From JANXQG01 sp963804375 (GTDB lineage Bacteria; Planctomycetota; Planctomycetia; Pirellulales; Thermoguttaceae): DNA of 64,000 bases. The position numbers and the translations under genes were made by a program. This document shows positions 45,523 through 54,679 of this stretch, piece after piece (position 1 is the first letter of the stretch; every line of letters starts with the position of its first letter). Under the pieces are notes generated by a model. The model made no database searches and was not told where the DNA came from. It saw only the letters and a program-made list of their open reading frames with translations. The DNA lies in assembly GCA_963804375.1 (NCBI GenBank), contig CAWDQE010000024.1:1-64000 (forward strand), written 5' to 3'.

Positions 45523-46056
45523 CTACACGCCAAGCATTTCCAGTGTGCCGTTCGGGGCGTCCAGTATTTCCTTTAGGGCGCGGTCAATACGCGACTCCGA
45601 CACTCGGCAGATTGCTTTCTCGCCGGATTCAGTTGTGGCTTCTTCGCCTTGTATGGGGAACTGCGCGGCGGTTTGGAGGACCACTCCGCGAAGCAATCGC
45701 AGCTTTCGCTCAACGTAGCGGAAAACGCTGAAGGATAGGTCTTCAGCGCGTTTCTCACGTTGCTCGACCGGTGGGGTCTTTGACAGAGCCTCGGGCGGCT
45801 GCCGTGTCAAGCCGAGAAGGTATTCGATTCTCCCGATGTCTCGGCGATCAGCCAGGATCTCTCGCAAGGCGTGGTCGACATACTCCTTGGTCACACGGTG
45901 GATCGGTCCGCGGGATTCTTCAGCAGCGATTTCGCCAGCCCGTTGCAGGATTACGCCGCGCAGGGCTCGCAGCTTGCGCTCAATGTACCGGAAGAGGTCG
46001 ACGGAGAGATCCGTGGGGTCACCTTGTTGCTCGCGGGTGGCGTCTGCCGTAGGCAT
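45523..46056 (-). CDS. Internally duplicated hypothetical protein, 177 aa
   Basis: The protein consists of two copies of one ~70-residue unit. Copy 1 has LSVDLFRYIERKLRALRGVI and DHALREIL. Copy 2 has LSFSVFRYVERKLRLLRGVV and DRALKEIL. Each unit is helix, basic linker, helix, which could suit nucleic-acid binding or dimerisation, but I know no matching family. It precedes the metallophosphoesterase on the same strand, and the next gene upstream is the 479-residue unknown. Confidence 0.65.
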   Translation of the reverse strand: MPTADATREQQGDPTDLSVDLFRYIERKLRALRGVILQRAGEIAAEESRGPIHRVTKEYVDHALREILADRRDIGRIEYLLGLTRQPPEALSKTPPVEQREKRAEDLSFSVFRYVERKLRLLRGVVLQTAAQFPIQGEEATTESGEKAICRVSESRIDRALKEILDAPNGTLEMLGV

Positions 46057-46541
46057 CGGGGTTCTCGATTCTAAATGCTGTGTCCGGAACGGGGTGGGCG
46101 GCCCTTATAGTAAATGTCCGAAGGCGGGACAATCCCGACTCAGTTCTTCCATCGACGTTCGTAAGCTGCGCGGTTTAGTTGATCGCCGCCAGCCCTGCAA
46201 TCTTCTCCTAGTCGCCCAAGACAACATGACCCTACTATTCATTATACGCGGGCTCAACCCCACGGACGGGGGAAAATCCGCGGAATCTGACAAGGCGCGA
46301 AACGTGCGTACGACTGGTCCGGGCGAAAAGGGCAACAAAGGAGTTGAACTTATTGGGCGACGAGGAGTTATGGCGAACTCTGCGGAGGTCACCGATCCAA
46401 GGGGTATTGGAGTTTTGCGATTGAAATCGGGTGTACTCCTAGTTCATCCGATGCCTGCCCGAAACGAAAGTTGGTCTTTGGGTTGCCTTCGCACCACATC
46501 GCGGGAATCTCGGTAAAGCCATGAGGGGCGGCTCGGTCGGG
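46057..46541. other. No supported gene
   Basis: Intergenic; frames here are low-complexity. No RNA or clear terminator recognised. Confidence 0.4.
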
Positions 46542-47981
46542 TCAATTATAGGATTTCAAGGTTGACAGGTGCTTCTGAGCGAAAGGCTCGGCCAGATAGT
46601 CGAGGGCCGCGTGCGCCATGACCAATGACGGCGGCTCGCAACCATCATCGCGCCGACACGGTCCCCAGTAGCAACAATCGACGATCCATATCCCCAGGAG
46701 ACTGCCGGAAGGGGTTCTCCAAGGGATAGCCCAGTATTCGCTGTTGGCAGCGACGAAGACCGGGGGGAGGTTCCGATGGCGGCGATCCTTTTCGACGACC
46801 TGTACCCAGGGATCGTCGTTGGTGAACTTCACCGCCAGCGGCATATCCGCGAAACGGAGTTCCTTGAGACTGATCCGGCCGCCAGGCGCATAGTCGTCTT
46901 GCTCGGCGTACTGGTACAGATTATCGAAGGTCCCGTTGTTTTGCCAGAGGCGGGCCAATACGTAGTTGTTGCTGGGGTCGTCGACGTTTGGCATTTCGAG
47001 ACGGAAGCGCACGGCGGCCGCGAAGTAAGGATCGTCGAATGTCTGGAAGAAGTCTTGTACGCGGCCGTCCGCATCGGCGATGAGGCCGTCGATGTTGGAG
47101 AATCGCCTAGCCACCGGTTCTTGGACGCGGTGGCACCACTCCTTGTCGCCACTTCCTCCTTGGGCAAACACGCAGGCGAGACTGCCGTGGGAGACCCGGG
47201 TCAAAAACGCGGCTCGGTTCCACCGTGCTCCGTGGTGTGACGTAATGAGGTTTGCAACATGACGAAGGGCGACATGAAAACCATCCCTTTCAACGACTGC
47301 ATTGGTCTTGGCGAGTTTGTCGAGAAAGCCGGGACTGTTGAGTTTTCTCTCGATGATCCGGCCGATTACGTAGCTCTTCACTTCGTAGAAGGCGTTGCGG
47401 ACGATATCTTTGAGGGCGGCCGTGTCTGAAGTCACCGAGCCGTCAGCGCCGATCCGCACGATCTTATAATAGCCAACGAACCGGCCGTCTTGTTCAAGGC
47501 GAATCAGGGCATGCCACTTGAGTCGCTCAAGGCATTGCACAACCTCTTGGCTGAGGGACGCGCACAGTTCCTTTCGCTCCAGGAGGACCGAGGGACCTGC
47601 CTGTACGTCGTAACAGTGCCAACGGAAAACATCAGCCTTATGGACGACTTCAATCGGCACCGCTTCAGGCAAATATGGGGGGGATTTGCCAGTTACTAAT
47701 ATGAGGTCGCCACGGCGGACGAATTGCGTCTCTGGCGGTCGAGGGGCAGGTTCCAGATTCAGCAGAAAGCAGGCGATACAATCGCCCGGATTGACGCCTT
47801 CGGCTTGCCGAAGCTCGTCGGCCACGGCTTCGCCGAGTTGAGTCAGCGCGTCTGTAACGATGTCCCAGAAGAACGGGCCGAAGTCGATGCCAGTTTGTTT
47901 GGCAGGACGGTCGCAAGTCGTCGACACAGGCAGTCTCCCGAAGCCGTTCGACCCCTGGCGCACACCAAGGAATCTCGTCAA
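46542..47981 (-). CDS. Hypothetical protein, 479 aa
   Basis: Well-behaved coding sequence with a TTG start at 47981; the true start may be a little downstream. Segments that look structured: DFGPFFWDIVTDALTQLGEA, FRWHCYDVQAGPSVLLERKE, a helix bundle in the middle (ALKDIVRNAFYEVKSYVIGR), and a beta-rich end with WAIPWRTPSGSLLGIWIVD. A sigma70-like promoter lies upstream (47996-48024). No family recognised. With the next two minus-strand genes it may form a small cluster. Confidence 0.6.
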   Translation of the reverse strand: MTRFLGVRQGSNGFGRLPVSTTCDRPAKQTGIDFGPFFWDIVTDALTQLGEAVADELRQAEGVNPGDCIACFLLNLEPAPRPPETQFVRRGDLILVTGKSPPYLPEAVPIEVVHKADVFRWHCYDVQAGPSVLLERKELCASLSQEVVQCLERLKWHALIRLEQDGRFVGYYKIVRIGADGSVTSDTAALKDIVRNAFYEVKSYVIGRIIERKLNSPGFLDKLAKTNAVVERDGFHVALRHVANLITSHHGARWNRAAFLTRVSHGSLACVFAQGGSGDKEWCHRVQEPVARRFSNIDGLIADADGRVQDFFQTFDDPYFAAAVRFRLEMPNVDDPSNNYVLARLWQNNGTFDNLYQYAEQDDYAPGGRISLKELRFADMPLAVKFTNDDPWVQVVEKDRRHRNLPPVFVAANSEYWAIPWRTPSGSLLGIWIVDCCYWGPCRRDDGCEPPSLVMAHAALDYLAEPFAQKHLSTLKSYN

Positions 47982-47995
47982 ACAGTGTGGTTACG

Positions 47996-48024
47996 ATTCT
48001 ACCTTGCCTTTGCGGGAAAGTAAA
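47996..48024 (-). promoter_or_regulatory. Candidate promoter for the 479-aa gene
   Basis: On the minus strand TTTACT, 17-bp spacer, TAGAAT, about 15 bp before the TTG start codon. Confidence 0.5.
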
Positions 48025-48164
48025 ACGCCCCAGAAGGATTTCAAGATTCTTCGTTTTCCAGGAAGGCTGTTCGGCTCGGCCGAGCGCAGCAATTCCGGCG
48101 TCCCCCTGGTCCGGATTGCCATCGCGGAAGTCAGACTGCCTAAAATTGGGGGTTATGGAAATCG

Positions 48165-48290
48165 CTCGCTGAGCCAGCAGGCGATCCACGTCCTCGGGAT
48201 TGCCGCTATCGCCACGGTGCAAACGGTGATCGCCGAGAATCCACAGGTCGCCGGGCTTAGCAGCTGCACCTGCAAAGCAAGATCGGCGCG
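48165..48290 (-). pseudogene. DNA modification methylase fragment
   Basis: The minus frame reads KPGDLWILGDHRLHRGDSGN PEDVDRLL, the conserved segment just before the DPPY motif in ParB-linked DNA methylases. The sequence on both sides is unrelated, so only ~40 codons survive. The invariant Cys of C-GDS is His-Arg here. Confidence 0.65.
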
Positions 48291-48619
48291 AGAACAGCCA
48301 AGCGGACATTCCTCCTGCACTCCACGCCAGGCGCGATTTATCATCGAATTACCGCTACCTAGTAGCCCACTTACCTTTCAGCATCCGGAGTCGCGTGTCC
48401 GATATCCGCTTGGCCTGGTGCAATACGAACGATCGGTGTGTCCAGTGGCTGTCGCAAGTCTTCGCGCCACTACCCTGCGAGCGCTGCCCGAAACGCCGCT
48501 GTTCGCGGTCACCCCACCGGAGGAGGTGCTTGCGTGAGTTCTCTGCAGTACACATAATCTACTCGGGTGCAGCACTCGACTCTTCTGTCAGTTGGCGAGG
48601 AGATTGGAGGCGTTTCTCT

Positions 48620-49693
48620 ATGGACTGGGCATTCGCAATCGCGCTTATCGTCACGCTAGTAATGGTCGTCTACCTGGTATGGATATTCTTAAATCGCCCT
48701 TTCTGGGCGGTGGGGGGTGCGCTCGCTGTCGTAGTGGTTTCGCTGGCAATCTCATATTGCTGGCCGGGGTTCAAATTTGTCAACGCGTATGGTCGCGTAG
48801 GAGGGATTCCGATAGGTGCGATCGTTGAACTGCTAAGGCACCTAATCTACGCGATGATCTTTCTTCGAGTGCTTGGCTCGCAGTTTCGCGAGGAAATGAA
48901 GATTCTTCTTTCGCTCGATGGGCCAGGGCCTTGGTGGTTTGCACGAGCCGGTCTCGTGGCTGTCACGCTGTTGGCTCTCTGGGCAACGACCAAATACCAT
49001 GTTAGTGAAGGTCCGAAACAACTGTTCGTCAGGCAGATGCAAATCGGCTCACACTCGCCTGATGCAGATAAGCAGAGGGCAGAACCCGAAGCCAATTGGG
49101 AGAATCTGTCCGCCGGAGCTCGCACCAATTTCGTGTGGCCGTATGTTTGGTACCTTCCGCAGTCGCTCATACAGTATCTTTTTTGGGCCCCACTGCTTTT
49201 CGTCATTCCAATCGCAGCGGCCGTAGAGGACTGGTGTAAGTCCGAGACGCGGATTAGGGATGCCGTAACGATTACAGACGACAGTTCGCTGCAGGAATCC
49301 TTTCTGAAATTCCGCGCCCGAACCGACGCATTGCTGGCTAAGTACATCGAGGTTCCCGTTTTGATGGCATCAGTGCTAGGTTTCGAGCTTCTTGTCGGTC
49401 GTCACACGCTTTCTGTGGACGCCATGAAGTTCCAAATGCTTGAGGTTGCCCTGATCTCATCGGTTGGCCTTATGTTTCTCTTTGCTGCCGTCCAATACCA
49501 ACGGTTCTATTCGCGGGTTGCAGGCGGAATTCTCGTTGAAGAATCTGCTTGGCTAGCCAAATGTACCCCTTGGGACGTAGTTCTTGCCGCGGCCAAGAAC
49601 TCGGTCGCATTTGCCGCGCTAACCGTGTTCGGCACATCTTATCTGTCGTGGGTTCTCAGCAAGCTTTTCGTGCAGCCGCCAGGCTCGGGATGA
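48620..49693 (+). CDS. Polytopic membrane protein, 357 aa
   Basis: GGAGG lies 9 nt upstream of ATG 48620. Six or so membrane helices: FAIALIVTLVMVVYLVWIFL, GGALAVVVVSLAISYCW, an IPIGAIVELLRHLIYAMIF segment, RAGLVAVTLLALWAT, LLFVIPIAAAVE, and two near the C-terminus. Between helices 4 and 5 is a ~70-residue hydrophilic loop. No transporter or enzyme motif is visible. Function unknown; it stands alone before the second G-rich array. Confidence 0.7.
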   Translation: MDWAFAIALIVTLVMVVYLVWIFLNRPFWAVGGALAVVVVSLAISYCWPGFKFVNAYGRVGGIPIGAIVELLRHLIYAMIFLRVLGSQFREEMKILLSLDGPGPWWFARAGLVAVTLLALWATTKYHVSEGPKQLFVRQMQIGSHSPDADKQRAEPEANWENLSAGARTNFVWPYVWYLPQSLIQYLFWAPLLFVIPIAAAVEDWCKSETRIRDAVTITDDSSLQESFLKFRARTDALLAKYIEVPVLMASVLGFELLVGRHTLSVDAMKFQMLEVALISSVGLMFLFAAVQYQRFYSRVAGGILVEESAWLAKCTPWDVVLAAAKNSVAFAALTVFGTSYLSWVLSKLFVQPPGSG

Positions 49694-49739
49694 TCAAAGG
49701 GCCCGGATTGCTCCTGTTTTGAGGGTCATTTCCAGAATC

Positions 49740-51235
49740 TCATAATCTCAAACTGAAAAACCTGGGGCTCGGTACCGTCCGAAGGGACTCCCTGGCGGAA
49801 TTGCGGTCGTCGGCTCTTGATGACAGGGGGGCGGCTCGCGGCGACGAGACGTGCGCTAGAAGTTGCCTAGCGGTGGGTTCGTGGGTGGGCAACCACGGCA
49901 TTCTTGATGGGGAGGGGGCGGATGGGGCCGTCATGCCTGCTGCGAGGGCGCGGAATTTCGTTCGGGGGGAGAATCCCAAGGCGACTGCGGTCGGCGAGTT
50001 TGACGGGACGAACAGCGGCTGGGCAGCGGGTTCCGGGATTTCCCACGGGGGCCCACCACGGCCCGGCACGTCGCTTCCAATGCCATGCCAGTGGCCCGCC
50101 ACCCAGCCGGCTCGCTCCTTTTCCGGGGATCACTCGCCCATCTCGGCAGCGCAGGGCGACTCGATCTTGCCGAGCGGGTCTTGCTCCGTAAGGAACTTCC
50201 AGACCTGCTCGCGAATCTCCTCATCGGACAGCGCGGGGGCGACGTGGATCATCCGCCGCTCGTTGCCTTGCTCGCCTTCAGCGTCCCTTGCGGTCAGGGT
50301 GTAGCGGTCGCCCTCCCTGACCAAGCGCACCACGCCCGGGTTGCCTCGATCCTCGTCCCACAATGCGAATTCAAACCACTCCAGCCACTCCACGTGCCGG
50401 TCGTGGTATTCTTCTTCGTTGTCCGGGGTGGGGTCGGGGTAGCATTCGTCGAAGGCAATGTTGAGTGCGCTCCGCATTTCCTCATAGAGCCTCCGAACCT
50501 CGTCACCGACCAGCGATGCCACCCGGTCGCTCCGCTCTTCGTCCGTCCCGTCGCTCTCGCAGGCATCGGTCACATCCCACGTCCACACCCTCGTGGTCGT
50601 CGGCTGGGTCATCATGCTTCCGATAGTTGTATCCATGTCGTCTCTCCTTCTGTTGCGCCCTTGTCGGGCAGGTGATACCTGGTTGATACCAGATCGCAGA
50701 CGAACGAGTCAAGCGTTTTTTCCGGAGTCGTTGGGAGGACTGCGGTCGGCGTTGTCGATGGCCAGGGGGTGGCTCTGGAGTGCCTGGAGATCGGACGGCG
50801 AGGCGGGGGCGCGGAGTTCGTTGAGGGGGAATCCCGGGGAGAACTTTCTTGATGGTTCGGACGGGACGCGGCAATGTTGGCTGCCAGGTGGCGCAAAGTT
50901 TCGTAGAGGTGGGCGGCGAGGCATGGACGCAGAGTTCCTTGAGAAGGGAATCCTGAGGAGATTGGGGTCGGGGTTTTTCGTGGCGGGGGGGCGGAGGCTC
51001 GGGGCGGCGAGGCGTGCGCTAGAACTTGCCTAGCGGTGGGCTCGTGGGTGGACCACTACGGCGTTCTTGATGGCGGGGGGCGACTCGGGGCGGCGAGGCA
51101 TGCGCTAAAAGTTGCCTAGCGGTGGGCTCGTAGGTGGACATCGCCGGGCGTGCTTGATGGCGGGGGGGGCGGCTCGGGGTTGCGTAGAAGTGGGTTCGTG
51201 GGTGGGCGAGGACGGCGCTCTTGATGGCGGCGACT
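49740..51235 (+). repeat. Second G-rich degenerate array
   Basis: Units with TTCTTGATGGCGGGGGGC, GTGCGCTAGAAGTTGCC and GCGGTGGGTTCGTGGGTGGG recur near 49800-49920, 50720-50900 and 50930-51235, interrupted by the gene at 50130-50636. A GGGAATCCCGGGGAGAACTT phrase at ~50830 matches 3155 in the first array. Like the first array it ends a few hundred bases from the 3' end of a tRNA gene. Frames within it are not genes. Confidence 0.75.
50130..50636 (-). CDS. Acidic hypothetical protein, 168 aa
   Basis: AAGGAG lies 7 nt upstream of ATG 50636. Very acidic and soluble (CYPDPTPDNEEEYHDRHVEW, WLEWFEFALWDEDR), with a helical C-terminus (ALSDEEIREQVWKFLTEQD). It interrupts the G-rich array and differs from it in base use, so it is likely a real, possibly transferred, gene. 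No family recognised. Confidence 0.65.
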   Translation of the reverse strand: MDTTIGSMMTQPTTTRVWTWDVTDACESDGTDEERSDRVASLVGDEVRRLYEEMRSALNIAFDECYPDPTPDNEEEYHDRHVEWLEWFEFALWDEDRGNPGVVRLVREGDRYTLTARDAEGEQGNERRMIHVAPALSDEEIREQVWKFLTEQDPLGKIESPCAAEMGE

Positions 51236-51461
51236 GTATCCAATACATCATGGGCGTATCTAATTTCGCCTGCGTAACGAATCCAAGGCGACCGGACTTG
51301 GTGATGTTGCGGTCACGTCTCGGACGGAGGCTGGAGTGCCGTTCGATGGTGGTCAACATCAATGGCTTCTACGGGCGGCACAAACGCCAAAGTCCAAGAA
51401 CGGGCGGAATTGGATACAGCCAGGCGACAGCAAGAATTGGATACAGAATCCACAAAAGAAA

Positions 51462-51492
51462 AAAGCCATAAGTGCTTATCACTTATGGCTTT
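51462..51492 (-). terminator. Intrinsic terminator of tRNA-Arg
   Basis: A perfect 13-bp stem (AAAGCCATAAGTG / CACTTATGGCTTT) with a 5-nt loop, followed on the minus strand by TTTTTTCTTTT. It begins 6 bp after the tRNA 3' end. Confidence 0.9.
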
Positions 51493-51497
51493 CGGAG

Positions 51498-51571
<74 letters not shown>

Positions 51572-51691
51572 GAATGGGGCCGTTTTGCGGCTGTTTTTGC
51601 CGTTTTTCCAGGGGGCCGGTACAATTACGGGTGAAGCGTTTGACACCTGTTTTGACACCTGCCGCCCGCTGACAGCCCAAAGATCACGCCT

Positions 51692-52904
51692 ATGTCTAAG
51701 GACAATATAAATATAATCCCTCGCCCTGGCAAGCCCCACCCCGATTTCCCCCTCTTCCCTCATGCTACTGGCCGCTGGGCCAAGAAGGTCAGAGGGCGGT
51801 TCTGCTTCTTCGGCAAGGTCGCCGACGATCCCAAGGGCGAAAAGGCCCTGGAACTATGGCTGGAGCAGAAGGACGACCTGTTGGCCGGTCGTACTCCCCG
51901 CGTGAAGGCGGAAGGCTTCACCCTTCGTGAGTTGCTTGACCGCTTCGTTGCAGCAAGAAACACCTCCTTGACACCCACGAAATCAGCGCCAAGCACTTTG
52001 CCGAGTTGTACGCCACCTGTCGGCGTATCGGGGACGCGTTCGGGCTCGACCGTCTGGTGATCGACATTGCCAGCGACGATTTCGACCGCTTGCGGCAGTC
52101 GATTGCGAAGCAAGGGGGCCTACGCGGTTGGGCAATGAGATCAAGCGAGTTAGGAGCGTCTTCAAGTTCGGCTATGACTCCGGCTTGATTGATCGGCCCG
52201 TCCGTTTCGGCCCCACCTTCAAGAAGCCCACCCGCAAAGTTATGCGGCAGCATCGGGCGAAAAACGGGCTCCGCATGTTTGAGGCCGGCGAATTGCGAGC
52301 GCTCATTGCCGCGGCCACACAGCCGATGAAGAGCATGGTGCTGCTAGGCATCAATTGTGGCTTCGGCAATTCCAACGTCGCCAATCTGCCGCTGAAGGCC
52401 CTGGACCTAAAGGCTGGCTGGGTCACCTTTCCACATCCGAAAACCGGAATCGACCGGCGTATACCGCTCTGGCCGGAAACAATAGCGGCGGTGAAGGAGG
52501 CGATTGCGGAACGGCCGAAACCCAAGAACCCTGCCGACGCAGGCTTGGCTTTCCTGACGGTCCAGGGGAACCCGTGGGAGAAATCAGCCATTAGCGAACC
52601 CAACAAGGAAACGGGAAAAATCAAAATTCTCAACAACAATCCCACGACGCAGGAATTCATCAAGCTGCTCAAGCGTCTGGGTTTGAAGCGGCCCGGCCTC
52701 GCTTTCTATGCCCTGCGTCATACCTTCGAGACCGTGGCCGGGGCCGCCAAGGACCAGGTGGCTGTCGATGCCATCATGGGCCACGTCGACGCGACGATGG
52801 CGGCTAATTACCGCGAACGGATCGACGACGACAGACTGAAGGCTGTGGTCGATCATGTCCATGCCTGGCTCTTCTCAGTTGTGCGGAAGACACGCTCCAA
52901 GTAG
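51692..52904 (+). pseudogene. Tyrosine recombinase/integrase (planctomycete family), two frameshifts
   Basis: The N-terminal part (GRWAKKVRGRFCFFGKVADD, then FTLRELLDRFVAARNT) is an arm-binding and core-binding region. Frameshifts near 51960 and 52125 divide it from a segment with FGLDRLVIDIASDDFDRLRQ and from the catalytic part. The catalytic half is open: LLGINCGFGNSNVANLPLKA at the box I position lacks the usual Arg, FYALRHTFET carries the box II Arg but Tyr where His is usual, GHVDATMAANYRERI gives the H and the nucleophile Tyr. The missing box I Arg is, from memory, normal for this family. The next-to-tRNA position is typical of an integrative element. Confidence 0.8.
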
Positions 52905-53033
52905 AATCTGGGGTATCTGGGCGGTGGGCGGCTCGTTGCAACAGCCCCCGCCAAGCGGCTCGACGGGGTTTTTCGGGAATCTCCATTTGCCCGTGAACTT
53001 CGCCGTGCCAACCCGTTGAAAGGAATGGAAATC

Positions 53034-53594
53034 ATGGTGGAGAAATCAACGTCTGCTCAACTCAAGAGCATTGCACAAGAGATTCGCGGCTGCCGCTACG
53101 AACTATCCCTGCCTGAAGAGCACGCAGGGTACATCGTTGAGCTTGTCGAAACGGCGCTCGCCCTCCCCGATGCCTTTTCCAGCCTTGGCTGTCTCCGGCG
53201 GGAGATAGGGCGACTGAAGCGTAGGTACCCGAAGGATTGGGATTTGCGGGCGCTCAAGGCCATTGCTAGGGCATTTGCCCCCGGCTTCAAACCTTCGTCG
53301 AAGTTCATGGAAGGCGGTTGGTTTACAGGCGGCTGGGATGATGTCGAGAAAATCGCTGCTGCGATTGATCGGGAGGCAAACCGGGTTGGTGGACTACCAA
53401 AGGACGAGAAACCGCCCCTTACTCATCAACAGAAGAAGGCGTTTGATCTGATCTGCAAAGAGGGACCTCTTCTTGGAAAAGATATTGTAAGGCGTCTTCC
53501 CGGTATTGGTTCAGCAAAGGGCCGGGCGGTGCAAGGGGCTCGATCGTACTGCAATACGAACGTGGTTGCGGCCGAGTGCCGATTCATGGTTTAA
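53034..53594 (+). CDS. Hypothetical protein with C-terminal winged-helix-like segment, 186 aa
   Basis: ATG 53034 has AAAGGA 9 nt upstream. The N-terminal half is helical (QLKSIAQEIRGCRYELSLPE, RREIGRLKRRYPKDWDLRAL). The C-terminal ~60 residues (QQKKAFDLICKEGPLLGKDI, VRRLPGIGSA) look like a winged helix-turn-helix. It follows the integrase by 130 bp and may be a regulator of the element. No named family. Confidence 0.6.
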   Translation: MVEKSTSAQLKSIAQEIRGCRYELSLPEEHAGYIVELVETALALPDAFSSLGCLRREIGRLKRRYPKDWDLRALKAIARAFAPGFKPSSKFMEGGWFTGGWDDVEKIAAAIDREANRVGGLPKDEKPPLTHQQKKAFDLICKEGPLLGKDIVRRLPGIGSAKGRAVQGARSYCNTNVVAAECRFMV

Positions 53595-53695
53595 TAAACC
53601 CATGCGTCAGGCCGACCATGGCTACATGGTGCCCGAACCTGACCATCGGTCAGGCTGGAAAGCCCGACGTACTTCCCCAGAGAAAGAATCCTCCC

Positions 53696-54679
53696 GTGAG
53701 CACAGCTTCGTTAGGCGTCCTAGTCTTAGGGGCGGGCTTGGCCCGCGCTCAACCGCAGGCCGCGAAGAGCCCATCGCCTATGGGCGTCCGCAAGCTGGCC
53801 CCGGCCGGACCGTGGGAAATTGTCGAGGGCGATCGGCCCGTGTTGCGCTACAACTACCAGAGCGTGTCGATGCCCGATACCGTCAAACCGCGGATCGCCC
53901 CCGGCAATCAGAAATACGCAGTGCCGCGGTCCGATTACATCCATCCGCTCTACGGATTGCACGGCGAGATCCTGACCGACGACTGGGTTCCCGACCATCC
54001 GCACCACCGCGGCATCTATTGGGCATGGCCCGAGGTCGATTGGCAAGGCAAGCGAGGTGACCTGCACGCCTTGCAGGACGTGTTCGCCGGGCCGACCGGC
54101 AAGATCGAATCCTCACAAGGCGCCGACTTCGCACAGATCGAGGCCGAGAACGAGTGGCACTTCGGCGATGGCCCGGCGATCGTCCGCGAGATCGCCATCC
54201 TCCGCGCATGGCGGCAGACCGAGGTGGGCCGGGCGATCGACCTGGATCTCCGCTTCGTAGCCCTGGAGGCTGACGTGCAAGTTGCGCGGCGCGACCAGTC
54301 GCACTACGGCGGCCTGAACATCCGCCTTTCGCCCGTGGTCGATCAGAAGATCGTGCCATACACCGATCCGCTCGGGGCCGCGCCCCGCATTGCTTGGGCT
54401 CATCGTAGCGGCACCCCTCGCGGCGGCCCTTGGCCCACGGCCCTCACGATCCTGCAGAGTCCGGGTAATCCCGACTATCCGGGCGACTGGGTCCAGTATC
54501 CGGAGATTTTCTGGATTCAGCCGACGTTTCCCGCGTCGGGCTCGCGTTATACCCTCCATAAAGACCGGCCGCTGGTACTCCGTTACCGCCTTTGGATTCA
54601 CGACAAGCCGCTTGCCGCCGAGGCGATCCGGACGTTGGCGACCGCCCCCAGTTCCCTTCCTCCAGGAGCCCTGCCATGA
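53696..54679 (+). CDS. PmoA-family (DUF6807) exported protein
   Basis: About 327 residues from GTG 53696, which opens a short signal-like peptide (ASLGVLVLGAGLARAQ). The body has the family features: RPVLRYNYQSV, HPLYGLHGEILTDDWVPDHP, HHRGIYWAW (conserved His pair), FVALEADV and a RYRLWIHDKPL end. PmoA-family proteins of planctomycetes are exported, probably sugar-related, and are often found with Gfo/Idh/MocA oxidoreductases, as here (ATGA overlap). The frame upstream to 53576 is not needed. Confidence 0.8.
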   Translation: MSTASLGVLVLGAGLARAQPQAAKSPSPMGVRKLAPAGPWEIVEGDRPVLRYNYQSVSMPDTVKPRIAPGNQKYAVPRSDYIHPLYGLHGEILTDDWVPDHPHHRGIYWAWPEVDWQGKRGDLHALQDVFAGPTGKIESSQGADFAQIEAENEWHFGDGPAIVREIAILRAWRQTEVGRAIDLDLRFVALEADVQVARRDQSHYGGLNIRLSPVVDQKIVPYTDPLGAAPRIAWAHRSGTPRGGPWPTALTILQSPGNPDYPGDWVQYPEIFWIQPTFPASGSRYTLHKDRPLVLRYRLWIHDKPLAAEAIRTLATAPSSLPPGALP

